From Campylobacter showae (lineage in GTDB: Bacteria; Campylobacterota; Campylobacteria; Campylobacterales; Campylobacteraceae): DNA of 64,000 nt. Positions within the stretch are counted from its first letter, which is position 1, and every line of letters starts with the position of its first letter. This document shows, piece by piece, positions 16,786-26,114 of the stretch. Where the stretch lies: contig NZ_CP012544.1 of assembly GCF_004803815.1 (NCBI RefSeq), forward strand, positions 248,001 through 312,000. Reading direction: 5' to 3'. The notes beneath the pieces were generated by a model. That model worked only from the letters and a program-made list of their open reading frames with translations. It searched no databases and had not been told where the DNA came from. Both the position numbers and the translations under genes were made by a program.

Positions 16786-17781
16786 ATGTTTAATAACGAT
16801 ATAAATTTTTCATTGTGGTGTGACTTTATCGAGCGCGACTTTTTGCAGGACGAGTTTGAAAATTTGCTCCAAATCGGTGCTATTAGCGGCGTGACCTCAA
16901 ACCCGTCCATCTTTAAAGCCGCGTTTTTATCGGACTCCTATAAAGAAGTCATCGGCCAAATGGGCAAAAAATACCCAAAGGCGCTTTACGAGGCTCTCGC
17001 GGTGCAAGATATCAAGATAGCCGCGACCAAGCTTTTGAGGCACTACGCAAACGGCGACGACGGGTTTGTTAGCATTGAGGTTGATCCTAGCTTTTGCGAT
17101 AACGCTGCAGCTACGGTGGACGAGGGCGCTAGGCTGCACGCAGAGATCGGTATGCCAAACGTCATGATCAAAATCCCTGCGACAAAAGCGGGCTTTGAGG
17201 CTATGAGCGCATTAACCGCGCGCGGTATCGCTGTAAACGCGACGCTGATTTTCTCGCCGGAGCAAGCCGTAGCGTGTTTGGACGCTTTTGAAGATGGCGT
17301 AAAGGCTTATGAGAAGAAATTTCCGCTAACGCCGCTACCAAAAAGCGTGATTAGCATTTTTGTTAGCAGGTTTGATCGCTTGCTAGATGAAAAAATGCGT
17401 GAAAACTCGCTACCGACGGGCCAAATCGGCATCATGAACGCGACTAAAATTTATAAAATCATAGAAAATAAAAACTTGCCGACGACGCGCGCGCTATTTG
17501 CTAGTACGGGCGTAAAGGGCGATGAGCTGGCAAAGGATTATTACGTAAAAGAGCTTATGTATCAAAATGCGGTAAATACGGCTCCGCTTGATACTATCAA
17601 AGCCTTTATCGCTAGCAAAAACGAACCTAAAACAGCTGTTAGCGACGACAGCATAGAGAAATTTTTTGGCGTGGTAAAAAGAGCCGACATAGATATGGAG
17701 AAGGTTTATAAAGACTTGCTAAACGACGGCTTGAAGCAGTTTGTGACGGCATTTGAAGACATAATGAAAGCGCTTAAATGA
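16786..17781 (+). CDS. tal: Transaldolase
   Basis: A 331-residue enzyme of the non-oxidative pentose phosphate pathway that moves a dihydroxyacetone unit between sugar phosphates. GAISGVTSNPSIFKAAFLS and the Schiff-base lysine in NVMIKIPATKAGFEAM are diagnostic. SIFVSRFDRLLDE also matches the TalB/TAL-PGI type. The length is normal. Its stop overlaps the start of the PilT-like gene (ATGA at 17778). Confidence 0.95.
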   Translation: MFNNDINFSLWCDFIERDFLQDEFENLLQIGAISGVTSNPSIFKAAFLSDSYKEVIGQMGKKYPKALYEALAVQDIKIAATKLLRHYANGDDGFVSIEVDPSFCDNAAATVDEGARLHAEIGMPNVMIKIPATKAGFEAMSALTARGIAVNATLIFSPEQAVACLDAFEDGVKAYEKKFPLTPLPKSVISIFVSRFDRLLDEKMRENSLPTGQIGIMNATKIYKIIENKNLPTTRALFASTGVKGDELAKDYYVKELMYQNAVNTAPLDTIKAFIASKNEPKTAVSDDSIEKFFGVVKRADIDMEKVYKDLLNDGLKQFVTAFEDIMKALK

Positions 17782-20072
17782 AGCCTTTGAGATTTACTTC
17801 GTCGCAGCAAGAAGATGCAATGGACTACGAGCCTATCGGTTCTAGTATTAAATTTGACACTCAAGACGACGAACTTGAGCGCATCATAAATCTAAGAGCG
17901 AATGCGGTAAAAAACGATATACAAAAAATAAGAGATAAAAATAAAGAAGATTCGCAAGAAGAGCAAATAATAGAGCTAAAATCTGAAAAAGATGAGCAGA
18001 AGATCGGCGAAGTTGCAGATAAAAATTTGAGCGATCATGAGCCCGTGTTTAAATTTGGACAAAATTTTGATTTTGAGAACCTGCCTGCGCTCAAACCCAT
18101 AGACGACGAGCCCGTAAAAATCAAAGAAGCGGTGGAAACCGTCAAATTTGACGGTTTTATCGAGCCCGGTGACTTGGAAGCAAAAAAACACGAGTTAAGC
18201 GAAAATCTCCAAGCTATCAACGAAGCACTGAGCGAAATAGACGCACTGGACGAGATGCCGTCAAAAAAAGATGAGTTTGACGAGACTGCGAAAGCTACGG
18301 CGCAAGAACAGTCGATTTGCGATGAAACGCCGGATATAAAATTTGGCGGAAATAACGTAAGTTTGGATGATTTGGGTATTAAATTTACGCAAGAAGAGGT
18401 CGGTATGCAACAGCACCCTAGCGAAAAGGATCAAATTTTAGACTTTTTTCAAAACAAATTTAGTATAGTTCAAGATGAAGAAAATAAAGATATAGAGGAT
18501 AAAATCGGCATAATAAATAACGATGGCGCCAGCGACAAAAACGAGATAAACGCAATCCCTGTGCAGCCGAATTTAAACGTTGGTTTTGGAGACGATCGGC
18601 AAAATAAAGAGCAAAAAAATATCGACGAATCCATAAATTTGCGTGATTCGCAAGCGCAAAATTTAGAGCCGAATTTCACACAAATGCAAACTGCCGCAAA
18701 TAAAGTTGCGGCGCAAGTGCAAACTATAAACGATAGGCAAGAAAACCAAACAAATACGTTAAAAAAACCTGAAGTGCGACCGGTTAAATACAAGGACAGG
18801 GCGGCGCTTTTAGCCGAGCTTGGCATCGGTATGGAAGATGAAACTTTCGGGATGCCGATTAGAACCACGGTGCCGCAGAGCGACGAAGAGAACGAAAAAA
18901 AAGCTGAAATGAAGGTTATACTGGATGGGTATCTAACAAAACTTATCGAGCTTGGCGGTAGCGACTTGCACGTAAAATCCAGCAAAGTAGTTCGCGGTAG
19001 ATTTAACGGCGAGATATTTACGATGGGCGATAAAATTTTAGATTACGACAACTCGATACTACTTGCAAAGGAGATTTTAGGGGCGAATTATTACAATCTT
19101 ATGAAAAGAAAGAGCGTAGATTTTACATATAAATTAAACGACGACTACCGTTTCCGTTCAAACGTCTTTTTGCAGATGGACGGCGTATCTTTCGTATTTA
19201 GAACGATCCCGACGAAAATTCCTACGATGTCCGAGCTTTTATTGCCGCCAGTTATTGAAAAACTTTGCAATAAAGTAAATAGAGGTATCGTCCTAGTAAC
19301 GGGACCTACCGGTAGCGGTAAAACAACGACACTAGCTAGCATGATAAACCATCTAAATCACACAAAAAACTACCACATCGTCACTATCGAAGATCCGATC
19401 GAGTTTATATATAACGACGATAAAAGTGTAATAAATCAGCGCGGTATCGGCCAAGACGTAGATAGTTTCGCCGACGCGCTAAGGGCCTCTTTGCGCGAGG
19501 ATCCGGATGTTATATTTGTGGGCGAGATGAGAGACCTGGAGACTGTTAGAACCGCGATAAATGCAGCAGAAACAGGACACTTGGTGCTTGCTACGCTTCA
19601 CACCCTTGATGCTAAAGAAACTATCGGCCGCGTCATAAATATGTTTCCTAAAGAGGAGCAAAACCGCATAAGGATGACCTTTGCCTCGGTTGCGGAGGCC
19701 ATCATATCTCAGCGCCTTGTCGTGACTACGACCGGCAAACGCCGCGTCGCTTGCGAAATAATGGTAAAAAATATAAGAATAAGAGATATGATCTTAGAAG
19801 ATAGAGATAGCGAAATTTACGATGCGATAGAACAAAGTAAAAATACCTACGGAATGCAGACCTTTGAGCAGCATTTGCTTGACATGTATACTTCGGGAAT
19901 TATAACAAAAGAAGAAGCGCTAAAAAGCGCCAGTAGAAGGGAAAACCTCGATATCAAAATCAAGAGTGCCGACCTTGCTAAAAAACGAGCGATGGTTGCC
20001 TCTATCGAAGAGGATGCCGAGCTTTTAAAAGAATTTCAAAGCGAAGTTATTGCGCTCAAAGATATCAAGTAA
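17778..20072 (+). CDS. PilT/PilU-like ATPase with a long acidic N-terminal extension
   Basis: A 764-residue protein. The C-terminal ~390 residues are a PilT-type hexameric retraction ATPase: Walker A GPTGSGKT at 509-516, Asp box VTIEDPIEFIY, Walker B VIFVGEMRDLETVRTA and His box HLVLATLHTLDA. The N-terminal ~380 residues are charged, predicted disordered and rich in Asp/Glu/Lys/Gln. They contain five short [I/V/F]KF[D/G/T] repeats near residues 24, 91, 122, 187 and 201. No pilin, PilB, PilC or secretin gene lies nearby. PilT-like proteins usually depolymerise pili; here a role in pseudopilus or DNA-uptake dynamics is only a guess. The start may be ATG 17778 or ATG 17820 (MDYEPIGSS). Confidence 0.85.
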   Translation: MKPLRFTSSQQEDAMDYEPIGSSIKFDTQDDELERIINLRANAVKNDIQKIRDKNKEDSQEEQIIELKSEKDEQKIGEVADKNLSDHEPVFKFGQNFDFENLPALKPIDDEPVKIKEAVETVKFDGFIEPGDLEAKKHELSENLQAINEALSEIDALDEMPSKKDEFDETAKATAQEQSICDETPDIKFGGNNVSLDDLGIKFTQEEVGMQQHPSEKDQILDFFQNKFSIVQDEENKDIEDKIGIINNDGASDKNEINAIPVQPNLNVGFGDDRQNKEQKNIDESINLRDSQAQNLEPNFTQMQTAANKVAAQVQTINDRQENQTNTLKKPEVRPVKYKDRAALLAELGIGMEDETFGMPIRTTVPQSDEENEKKAEMKVILDGYLTKLIELGGSDLHVKSSKVVRGRFNGEIFTMGDKILDYDNSILLAKEILGANYYNLMKRKSVDFTYKLNDDYRFRSNVFLQMDGVSFVFRTIPTKIPTMSELLLPPVIEKLCNKVNRGIVLVTGPTGSGKTTTLASMINHLNHTKNYHIVTIEDPIEFIYNDDKSVINQRGIGQDVDSFADALRASLREDPDVIFVGEMRDLETVRTAINAAETGHLVLATLHTLDAKETIGRVINMFPKEEQNRIRMTFASVAEAIISQRLVVTTTGKRRVACEIMVKNIRIRDMILEDRDSEIYDAIEQSKNTYGMQTFEQHLLDMYTSGIITKEEALKSASRRENLDIKIKSADLAKKRAMVASIEEDAELLKEFQSEVIALKDIK

Positions 20073-20130
20073 GGCGAAATTTATATAAATTTGGGTATCA
20101 TCGGCTTCTATTTTTCAAGAAAGGAAAACG

Positions 20131-20667
20131 ATGTTAGAAGGTATCGTTAGAGAGAGTATCGGTAAAAAGGCGTCAAAAGCCTTGAGAAGAGATGGTTATC
20201 TAATCGCCAACATTTACGGCAAGGGATTAGAGAACGTGCAGGCCGCTTTTAAAATCAATGATTTTATAAAAGAGGTTCGCAAAAAAGAGAGCCTTGCGTT
20301 TGACGTAAAAGTAGGCGGAAAAACCTTAAAAGTCGTAGTAGTCGAATACCAAAAAGACCCTGTGACAAACGCGCTAAAACACGTTGATTTAAAGGTTGCA
20401 CTTCCAGGCGTCGTCTCAAAGTATATGATTCCGGTTAAACCTTACGGAACTCCTGTGGGTCTAAAAAATAAAGGCGTTTTGATCGTCTCAAAAAGACGCT
20501 TAGCCGTAAAATGCACGGCTGAAAATTTGCCGAATTCATTTGACATAGACGTTAGCGGTCTTGATATAGACGACACTGTCCTAGTGCGCGATATAACCGT
20601 TCCTGCGGGCGTTACTATGATCGATGCTGACCGCGTAGCGGTTCTAGGCGTAATAAAAGCTAAATAA
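20131..20667 (+). CDS. rplY: 50S ribosomal protein L25/Ctc
   Basis: A 178-residue CTC-type L25 protein that binds 5S rRNA. The N-terminal RNA-binding domain has [20 protein letters not shown] and [14 protein letters not shown]. The C-terminal beta domain contains VDISGL-like [16 protein letters not shown]. The start ATG has AAGGAA five bases upstream. pth follows after eight bases, an arrangement conserved in many bacteria. Confidence 0.96.
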   Translation: MLEGIVRESIGKKASKALRRDGYLIANIYGKGLENVQAAFKINDFIKEVRKKESLAFDVKVGGKTLKVVVVEYQKDPVTNALKHVDLKVALPGVVSKYMIPVKPYGTPVGLKNKGVLIVSKRRLAVKCTAENLPNSFDIDVSGLDIDDTVLVRDITVPAGVTMIDADRVAVLGVIKAK

Positions 20668-20675
20668 GGCTAGCC

Positions 20676-21236
20676 TTGATACTCATAGTTGGACTGGGGA
20701 ATCCCGGTCCCGAGTACTCCAAAACAAGACACAATGTCGGCTTTATGCTGATAGATAGACTCAAAAACTCAAATTTTACAGATGTAAGCTCGACCAAATT
20801 TCAAGGCGAGCTATTTAAAATTCAAAATTTACTTCTTTTAAAACCGACAACTTTCATGAATCTAAGCGGACGAAGCGTAAAAGCCGTTGTCGATTTTTAC
20901 AAACCTGAGCGTGTTATCGTTATTCACGACGATCTTGATTTAAATTTCGGCGTTGTTAAATTTAAAAAGGGCGGCGGAAACGGCGGGCATAATGGGCTAA
21001 AATCAATCGACGCGTTAATGGGTGCAGACTACGAGCGCGTGCGTATCGGTATCGGTAGAAGCGCGCATAAAGGCGAAAGTGCGGTAACCGGCCACGTACT
21101 TGGCGAATTTAACGCAGAGGAAAAAGAGGGATTGGAAAAAATTTTGGACTACTGTGAAAACGCGCTAAATGAGCTTATAAAAACTGATATCGACGCCGTT
21201 TCGCAAAAATTCTCAACCAAAAAAGGTATTTTGTGA
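20676..21236 (+). CDS. pth: Peptidyl-tRNA hydrolase
   Basis: A 186-residue enzyme that recycles tRNA from aborted peptidyl-tRNA. Signatures are [20 protein letters not shown] with the catalytic His, [22 protein letters not shown] and [13 protein letters not shown]. The start is TTG at 20676, which gives the standard N-terminus. It lies eight bases after rplY in the same unit. Confidence 0.96.
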   Translation: MILIVGLGNPGPEYSKTRHNVGFMLIDRLKNSNFTDVSSTKFQGELFKIQNLLLLKPTTFMNLSGRSVKAVVDFYKPERVIVIHDDLDLNFGVVKFKKGGGNGGHNGLKSIDALMGADYERVRIGIGRSAHKGESAVTGHVLGEFNAEEKEGLEKILDYCENALNELIKTDIDAVSQKFSTKKGIL

Positions 21237-21567
21237 GAGGGTTAAATTTGGTATTTGCGACTTTTGCGGTTTCTCAAATTTTGCGGCTTTTTAAAGCGCT
21301 AAAAAATCGGTTAAATTTAAAGTCAAAATTTAAAACCGTGCGCCAAATTCTCTTTACAGCAAATTTTATAAATTTACTTAAAAATTTTACTATCAAATTT
21401 ATAAAATTTACGAAAAATGCTGTTTTTTCGCAGGCTTGTCTTTTATCCAGAGCCGCATTTTTATTAAATTTCATGCAAAAAACAGAGCTGTTTAAATTTG
21501 GTATTTTTAAAAGTGTCACTCTTGTCCGCCGCCTCGCGTACGCAAAATTTGATTTAAAAGGCCATAA
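21237..21567. other. AT-rich spacer between pth and the LPS permease gene
   Basis: A 331-base stretch loaded with AAATTT and AAATTTT words. A 112-codon frame is open from GTG at 21233 (overlapping the pth stop) to 21571, and an 81-codon frame is open on the other strand. Both translations are dominated by Lys, Phe, Asn and Leu produced by the repeated words, and neither resembles a known family. I treat the stretch as non-coding. Its exact end-to-end overlap with both neighbours keeps a small gene possible. Confidence 0.5.
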
Positions 21568-22629
21568 ATGAATCTTTACGCGCGTTACGTCGGCTGGCTT
21601 TATTTTAAATATTTCGTGATTTTATTCATCGCGCTCACGCTTTTTTACGTCGGCATCGACATCCTAACCAACCTAAAAGACATGCCCGCAAGCGCGAACC
21701 TAAAGCTGCTTTACTTCGGCCTCACCTCGCTCACGGCAGTAAACTACGTCCTGCCGCTCGCGCTCATTTTTGCGCTTATAACTAGCAAATTTAGCATGAT
21801 CCGCAGTAACGAGCTGGTTAGTTTTTACGCGCTCGGTATAGATAAAAATCGCCTGATAAAACCGCCTTTTTATATCGCGCTTGCCATCACGCTCATTTAC
21901 GTCGGGCTAAATTTCACGCCATTTGCCTACGCTTACGAGTATGGGCGAAATATCGTCAAACTCTCGAATTTATCGCGCACGAGCTCGGATATTTTCTTAA
22001 AATTCGAAGGCAAATTTGTCTACATGGACAGCCTAAATCCTATTAGCGGCGAGGCAAAAGACGTGCGGATATTTGACATAGACAGCAGCAACTTGCGCAG
22101 CGCTACCTTCGGCGAAAGCGGGAAGTTTATAGACGATGCGTGGCTTTTAAAAGAGGCGAAAATCGTAAATTTGCCGCAAAATATCAAACTGGGCGAAAAA
22201 GGACTCGATATCAAAACGCCAAGCGGATTAAAAACGCTTGAAGGCTTTAAACCAAAAACGATAGAAAGCGCATCGGCGGAGAATTCGGCGATCACGATTT
22301 CCGATGCGGTGGATTATATTTTAGCGTTTAAAGACGAGGGTATCGGGTTAAATTCGACCAAAACAACGCTTTATAATCTCGCTTTTGCGCCGTTTTTCGC
22401 GCCTTTTATGGTGCTTATTATTTACTATTTTTTGCCGGTTACCGGACGATTTTTTAATCTCGCCTTAAAAAGCTTTATCTTTACGATAGCCTCGCTTTGC
22501 GTCTGGGGTGCGCTTTTTGTTATGATGAGGTTTGCTAGAAACGGCGTCGTCTCGCCCGAGATCGGCGTGCTTTTACCGATTATTTTACTCGGCGCATACG
22601 CTTTTTATCTACATTTTAAAAGTCGTTAA
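21568..22629 (+). CDS. LptF/LptG (YjgP/YjgQ) family LPS export permease
   Basis: A 353-residue inner-membrane protein with three N-terminal membrane segments (about 12-32, 58-80, 102-120), a periplasmic beta-jellyroll region (about 125-260) and three C-terminal segments. This is the layout of LptF/LptG, which with LptB extract lipopolysaccharide from the inner membrane. The segment NELVSFYALGIDKNRLIKPP is the coupling helix that meets LptB. The position after pth and before lysA matches the C. jejuni gene usually named lptG or YjgP/YjgQ. The sequence alone does not let me say F or G. Confidence 0.88.
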   Translation: MNLYARYVGWLYFKYFVILFIALTLFYVGIDILTNLKDMPASANLKLLYFGLTSLTAVNYVLPLALIFALITSKFSMIRSNELVSFYALGIDKNRLIKPPFYIALAITLIYVGLNFTPFAYAYEYGRNIVKLSNLSRTSSDIFLKFEGKFVYMDSLNPISGEAKDVRIFDIDSSNLRSATFGESGKFIDDAWLLKEAKIVNLPQNIKLGEKGLDIKTPSGLKTLEGFKPKTIESASAENSAITISDAVDYILAFKDEGIGLNSTKTTLYNLAFAPFFAPFMVLIIYYFLPVTGRFFNLALKSFIFTIASLCVWGALFVMMRFARNGVVSPEIGVLLPIILLGAYAFYLHFKSR

Positions 22630-22684
22630 GAGAGATTTAGGCAAAATTTCTGTAAAATCTAACTATTTTTAAACAAGGCTGGTT

Positions 22685-23926
22685 ATGGATTTTACGAATT
22701 TAGCGCAAAAATACGGCACCCCTCTTTATGTTTACGATTTTGACTACATAGCACATCGCTACGAAGCGCTAAAAAACGCGTTTCACGCTAGAAAATCTCT
22801 CGTATGCTACGCCGTTAAGGCAAACTCAAATTTAAGCGTTTTGAAATTTTTAGCCGGGCTTGGAGCCGGATTTGACTGCGTGAGCGTAGGCGAAGTTAAG
22901 CGGGCTCTGCTAGCGGGGGCTAAAAACTACCAGATCATCTTAAGCGGCGTGGGCAAGCGCGACGACGAGCTTAAATTTGCGCTGGAAAATGAAATCTTGA
23001 TGATAAATTTAGAAAGCGAAGCCGAGATGAACCGCCTAGAAGCTATCGCAAAACAGCTAGGCAAGTCCGCTCGCATCAGCATCCGCGTAAATCCAGACAT
23101 CGACGCTAAAACCCACCCCTACATCTCAACCGGACTAAACGAAAATAAATTCGGCGTAGATCTGCAAACGGCGAAAAAAATGTATCTACACGCCAAAAAC
23201 TCACCGCATCTCGAGCCTGTGGGCATCCACAGCCACATCGGCTCGCAGATAACCGATATCAAGCCCGTTATCGAAGCGGCAAAGATCGTGGCAAATTTGA
23301 CTAGAGAGCTAAAAGCTACGCAAATCGACATCAAATTTTTTGACGTCGGCGGCGGCATAGGCATCGTTTACGGCGAAGAGAGCGAGCCTGATCTGTACGA
23401 ATACGCGCAGGGCATTTTGGCAAATTTAAGCGGCCTGGATGTTACCGTAGTTTGCGAGCCGGGGCGATTCATCGTCGGTAACGCGGGATATTTTCTAACT
23501 AGCGTGCTTTACGAGAAATTTAATAAAGAAAAGCGCTTTGTCATCGTAGACGGCGCGATGAACGACCTAATTCGCCCAAGCCTCTATCAAGCTAAGCATA
23601 AAATTTTCGCTCTTAGCAGCGGCAAGACTCTTTGCGAGTGCAAAAAAGAGCAACTTTGGGAGCTCAAATTTAGCCCTTGCGACGTGGTCGGGCCGATCTG
23701 CGAGAGCGGCGATTTTTTAGCAAAAGATCGCAATTTACCGCCGCTAAACCCGGGCGACCTCGTCGTTATCAAATCAGCCGGCGCATACGGCTTTGCGATG
23801 AGTAGCAACTACAACACTCGTGGGCGCGCGGCTGAAGTTGCGGTAAAAGGCGGCGAGGACTTTTTGGTAAGACGCCGCGAGAGCTTTGAGGACGTAGTGG
23901 CGCTGGAGCGAGAATTTTTAGGCTAG
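22685..23926 (+). CDS. lysA: Diaminopimelate decarboxylase
   Basis: A 413-residue PLP enzyme converting meso-diaminopimelate to lysine. The PLP lysine is in CYAVKANSNLSVLKFL, and HSHIGSQI, DVGGGIGIVYG and VCEPGRFIVGNAGY follow. Near the C-terminus the cysteine loop VVGPICESGDFLAKDR and AYGFAMSSNYN complete the active site. The length is normal. An ATG at 22685 follows a 55-base gap after the permease gene, in which TAAAAT (about 22662) may be a -10 element. Confidence 0.97.
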   Translation: MDFTNLAQKYGTPLYVYDFDYIAHRYEALKNAFHARKSLVCYAVKANSNLSVLKFLAGLGAGFDCVSVGEVKRALLAGAKNYQIILSGVGKRDDELKFALENEILMINLESEAEMNRLEAIAKQLGKSARISIRVNPDIDAKTHPYISTGLNENKFGVDLQTAKKMYLHAKNSPHLEPVGIHSHIGSQITDIKPVIEAAKIVANLTRELKATQIDIKFFDVGGGIGIVYGEESEPDLYEYAQGILANLSGLDVTVVCEPGRFIVGNAGYFLTSVLYEKFNKEKRFVIVDGAMNDLIRPSLYQAKHKIFALSSGKTLCECKKEQLWELKFSPCDVVGPICESGDFLAKDRNLPPLNPGDLVVIKSAGAYGFAMSSNYNTRGRAAEVAVKGGEDFLVRRRESFEDVVALEREFLG

Positions 23927-23935
23927 GGAGCGAAA

Positions 23936-25012
23936 ATGCAAAACATAAACGACCTTAGAAGCGAGATAGATAAGATCGACGATGAGGTGCTAAGGCGCCT
24001 AAACGAACGCATGAATTTCGTGCGAAAGATCGGCGAGCTAAAGCAAACCAGCGGTAGCGCGATCTACCGCCCCGAGCGCGAAAGAGCTATCCTAAACCGC
24101 CTAGAGGGGCAGGACTCTGCGTTTTTAAATAAAGCCGCGATCGAGGCGATTTATCTTGAAATTTTTGCCGTCAGTAGGAACCTTGAAATGCCAGAAAAGG
24201 TCGCCTATCTAGGGCCTGAGGGCACCTACACGCACCAAGCCGCAGAGAGTCGTTTCGGCGCGATGAGCGCGTATTTGCCTTTAGCTAGTATCGAGGCGGT
24301 TTTTACGAAACTAAAGCACAAAGAGGCCAAATACGGCGTCGTGCCGATAGAAAACAACACGGAAGGCGCGGTGGGCGCGACTCTGGACTGCCTCGGGCGA
24401 TTTGATAGCGTCAAGGTCGCGGCTGAAATTTACATGGATATCCACCATATTTTTGCGAGCAAGTGCGAAAATTTAAAGGACATCAAACGTATCTACTCGC
24501 ACCCGCAAGGCTACAATCAGTGCCGCAAATTTTTAGACGATCATATGCTTTCAGTCGTCGAGTTTATCCCGGCAAAATCAACCGCGCAGGCCGCGCAGCT
24601 AGCTAGTAGCGAGCCAAACTCTGCAGCCATCTGTTCTAAGATCGCAGCCAAGCTTTACGGCGTGCCGATCTTGTTTGAGACGATCGAGGATAACGCCGCA
24701 AACCGCACGAGATTTTTTATCTTAAGCGATTTCAAAAACGAGCGCGCGCAAAGAAATAAAACATCCATCTTAGCAAAGACCGAGCACCGTCCCGGCGGGC
24801 TAGTGGAGCTGCTACTAGCCTTTAGAGACGAGGGTATAAACATAACCAAACTAGAGAGCCGCCCGATAAAACAGCGCGAATTTAAGGCGAATTTTTATAT
24901 AGATTTCGAGGGGCACATCGACGACGACAACGTCCAAAAAGCGATACAAAAAGCGGTAAGCTACGGCCATGAGATCGCATGGCTAGGAAGCTACGTCGCG
25001 TGGGAGGAATGA
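23936..25012 (+). CDS. pheA: Bifunctional chorismate mutase/prephenate dehydratase (P-protein)
   Basis: A 358-residue enzyme of phenylalanine synthesis. The N-terminal chorismate mutase domain (1-90) starts with [20 protein letters not shown]. The prephenate dehydratase domain (about 93-270) has [18 protein letters not shown], the catalytic TRF in [11 protein letters not shown] and [11 protein letters not shown]. The C-terminal ACT domain (about 278-358) with [12 protein letters not shown] and [10 protein letters not shown] is the phenylalanine feedback sensor. It lies nine bases after lysA and one base before hisC. Confidence 0.97.
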   Translation: MQNINDLRSEIDKIDDEVLRRLNERMNFVRKIGELKQTSGSAIYRPERERAILNRLEGQDSAFLNKAAIEAIYLEIFAVSRNLEMPEKVAYLGPEGTYTHQAAESRFGAMSAYLPLASIEAVFTKLKHKEAKYGVVPIENNTEGAVGATLDCLGRFDSVKVAAEIYMDIHHIFASKCENLKDIKRIYSHPQGYNQCRKFLDDHMLSVVEFIPAKSTAQAAQLASSEPNSAAICSKIAAKLYGVPILFETIEDNAANRTRFFILSDFKNERAQRNKTSILAKTEHRPGGLVELLLAFRDEGINITKLESRPIKQREFKANFYIDFEGHIDDDNVQKAIQKAVSYGHEIAWLGSYVAWEE

Positions 25013-25013
25013 G

Positions 25014-26114
25014 ATGAAATTTAACGAAAATTTGGCAAATCTAGTGAGCTACGAGGCGGGCAAGCCTATCGAGCTAGTCGTGCGCGAATACGGCATCGAC
25101 GCCAAAGATGTCATCAAGCTAGCCAGCAACGAAAACCCGTACGGTACGAGCCCCGCGGTAGTAAAAGCAGTCGGCGAGATAGTAAATAAAATGCACCTCT
25201 ACCCCGACGACAGCTACTTTGAGCTAAAGGCTGCGCTAGCTAGTAAATTTGGCGTTAGCGAAAAATCTATCGTTATAGGCTCCGGAAGCGATCAGGTAAT
25301 AGAATTTGCCGTGCACGCAAAGGCAAACGCAAACAAGGGAATTTTAACTGCAGGCATAACATTTGCGATGTATGAAATTTACGCCAAAGCAGCGGGTGCG
25401 CACGTCTTTAAAACAAAGAGCAAAGAGCATGACCTGGGCGAGTTTTTGCAAATTTACAATGCTAAAAAAGACGAGATCGGCGTAGTATTTTTGTGCGTAC
25501 CGAATAACCCTCTAGGAGGCTGCCTAGACGCCGAGGAAATTTATAAATTTCTAGAGCAGATTGACGCCGATACGCTCGTGGTTATCGACGGCGCATATCA
25601 GGAGTTTGCTAAATTTAAAGATGCGAAAAAAGAGATAAAGCCTCGCGAACTCATAGCTAAATTTCCAAACGCGATATATCTGGGTACGTTTTCTAAGGCT
25701 TATGGCCTTGGCGGTATGCGCGTAGGATACGGTATCGGCGAAGAAAGCGTGATGAGCGAGCTGGGCAAACTAAGAGCGCCTTTTAATATAACGACGCTTA
25801 GTTTAAAAGCGGCTATCGAGGCGCTAAAAGACGAAGAATTCGTAAAAATGACGCTTGAGACGAACTTTGAGGAGATGAAAAAATACGAAAAATTTGCCGA
25901 TAAGCACGGCATAAAGCGTCTACCTAGCTTTACGAATTTTATCGTTTTTGAATTTGAGCGTCAAAACGCGAGCGAGCTTGCTCAAAATCTGTTAAAAAAA
26001 GGTATAATTTTACGTGATCTAAAAGGCTACGGATTAAACGCGGTTCGCATAACGATCGGACTGCCTAGTCAAAACGACGTAGTTTTAAAACAAATTGGGG
26101 GAAATTTAAAGTAA
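25014..26114 (+). CDS. hisC: Histidinol-phosphate/aromatic aminotransferase
   Basis: A 366-residue class I/II PLP aminotransferase. The PLP lysine is in [31 protein letters not shown] near the start and the [11 protein letters not shown] substrate segment fit HisC. It converts imidazole-acetol phosphate to histidinol phosphate. Its place directly behind pheA suggests it may also transaminate prephenate or phenylpyruvate, as some HisC proteins do. It is one base from pheA and directly abuts fliF. Confidence 0.93.
   Translation: MKFNENLANLVSYEAGKPIELVVREYGIDAKDVIKLASNENPYGTSPAVVKAVGEIVNKMHLYPDDSYFELKAALASKFGVSEKSIVIGSGSDQVIEFAVHAKANANKGILTAGITFAMYEIYAKAAGAHVFKTKSKEHDLGEFLQIYNAKKDEIGVVFLCVPNNPLGGCLDAEEIYKFLEQIDADTLVVIDGAYQEFAKFKDAKKEIKPRELIAKFPNAIYLGTFSKAYGLGGMRVGYGIGEESVMSELGKLRAPFNITTLSLKAAIEALKDEEFVKMTLETNFEEMKKYEKFADKHGIKRLPSFTNFIVFEFERQNASELAQNLLKKGIILRDLKGYGLNAVRITIGLPSQNDVVLKQIGGNLK

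Noticed and set aside
18470-18985. 171-codon frame opposite the PilT-like gene
   Set aside because: It is a shadow of the low-complexity N-terminal half; it is Ser/Phe-rich and has no ribosome site.
21233-21571. 112-codon frame between pth and the LPS permease gene
   Set aside because: The translation is made mostly of Lys, Phe, Asn and Leu from AAATTT words and resembles no family. Kept only as an uncertain spacer.
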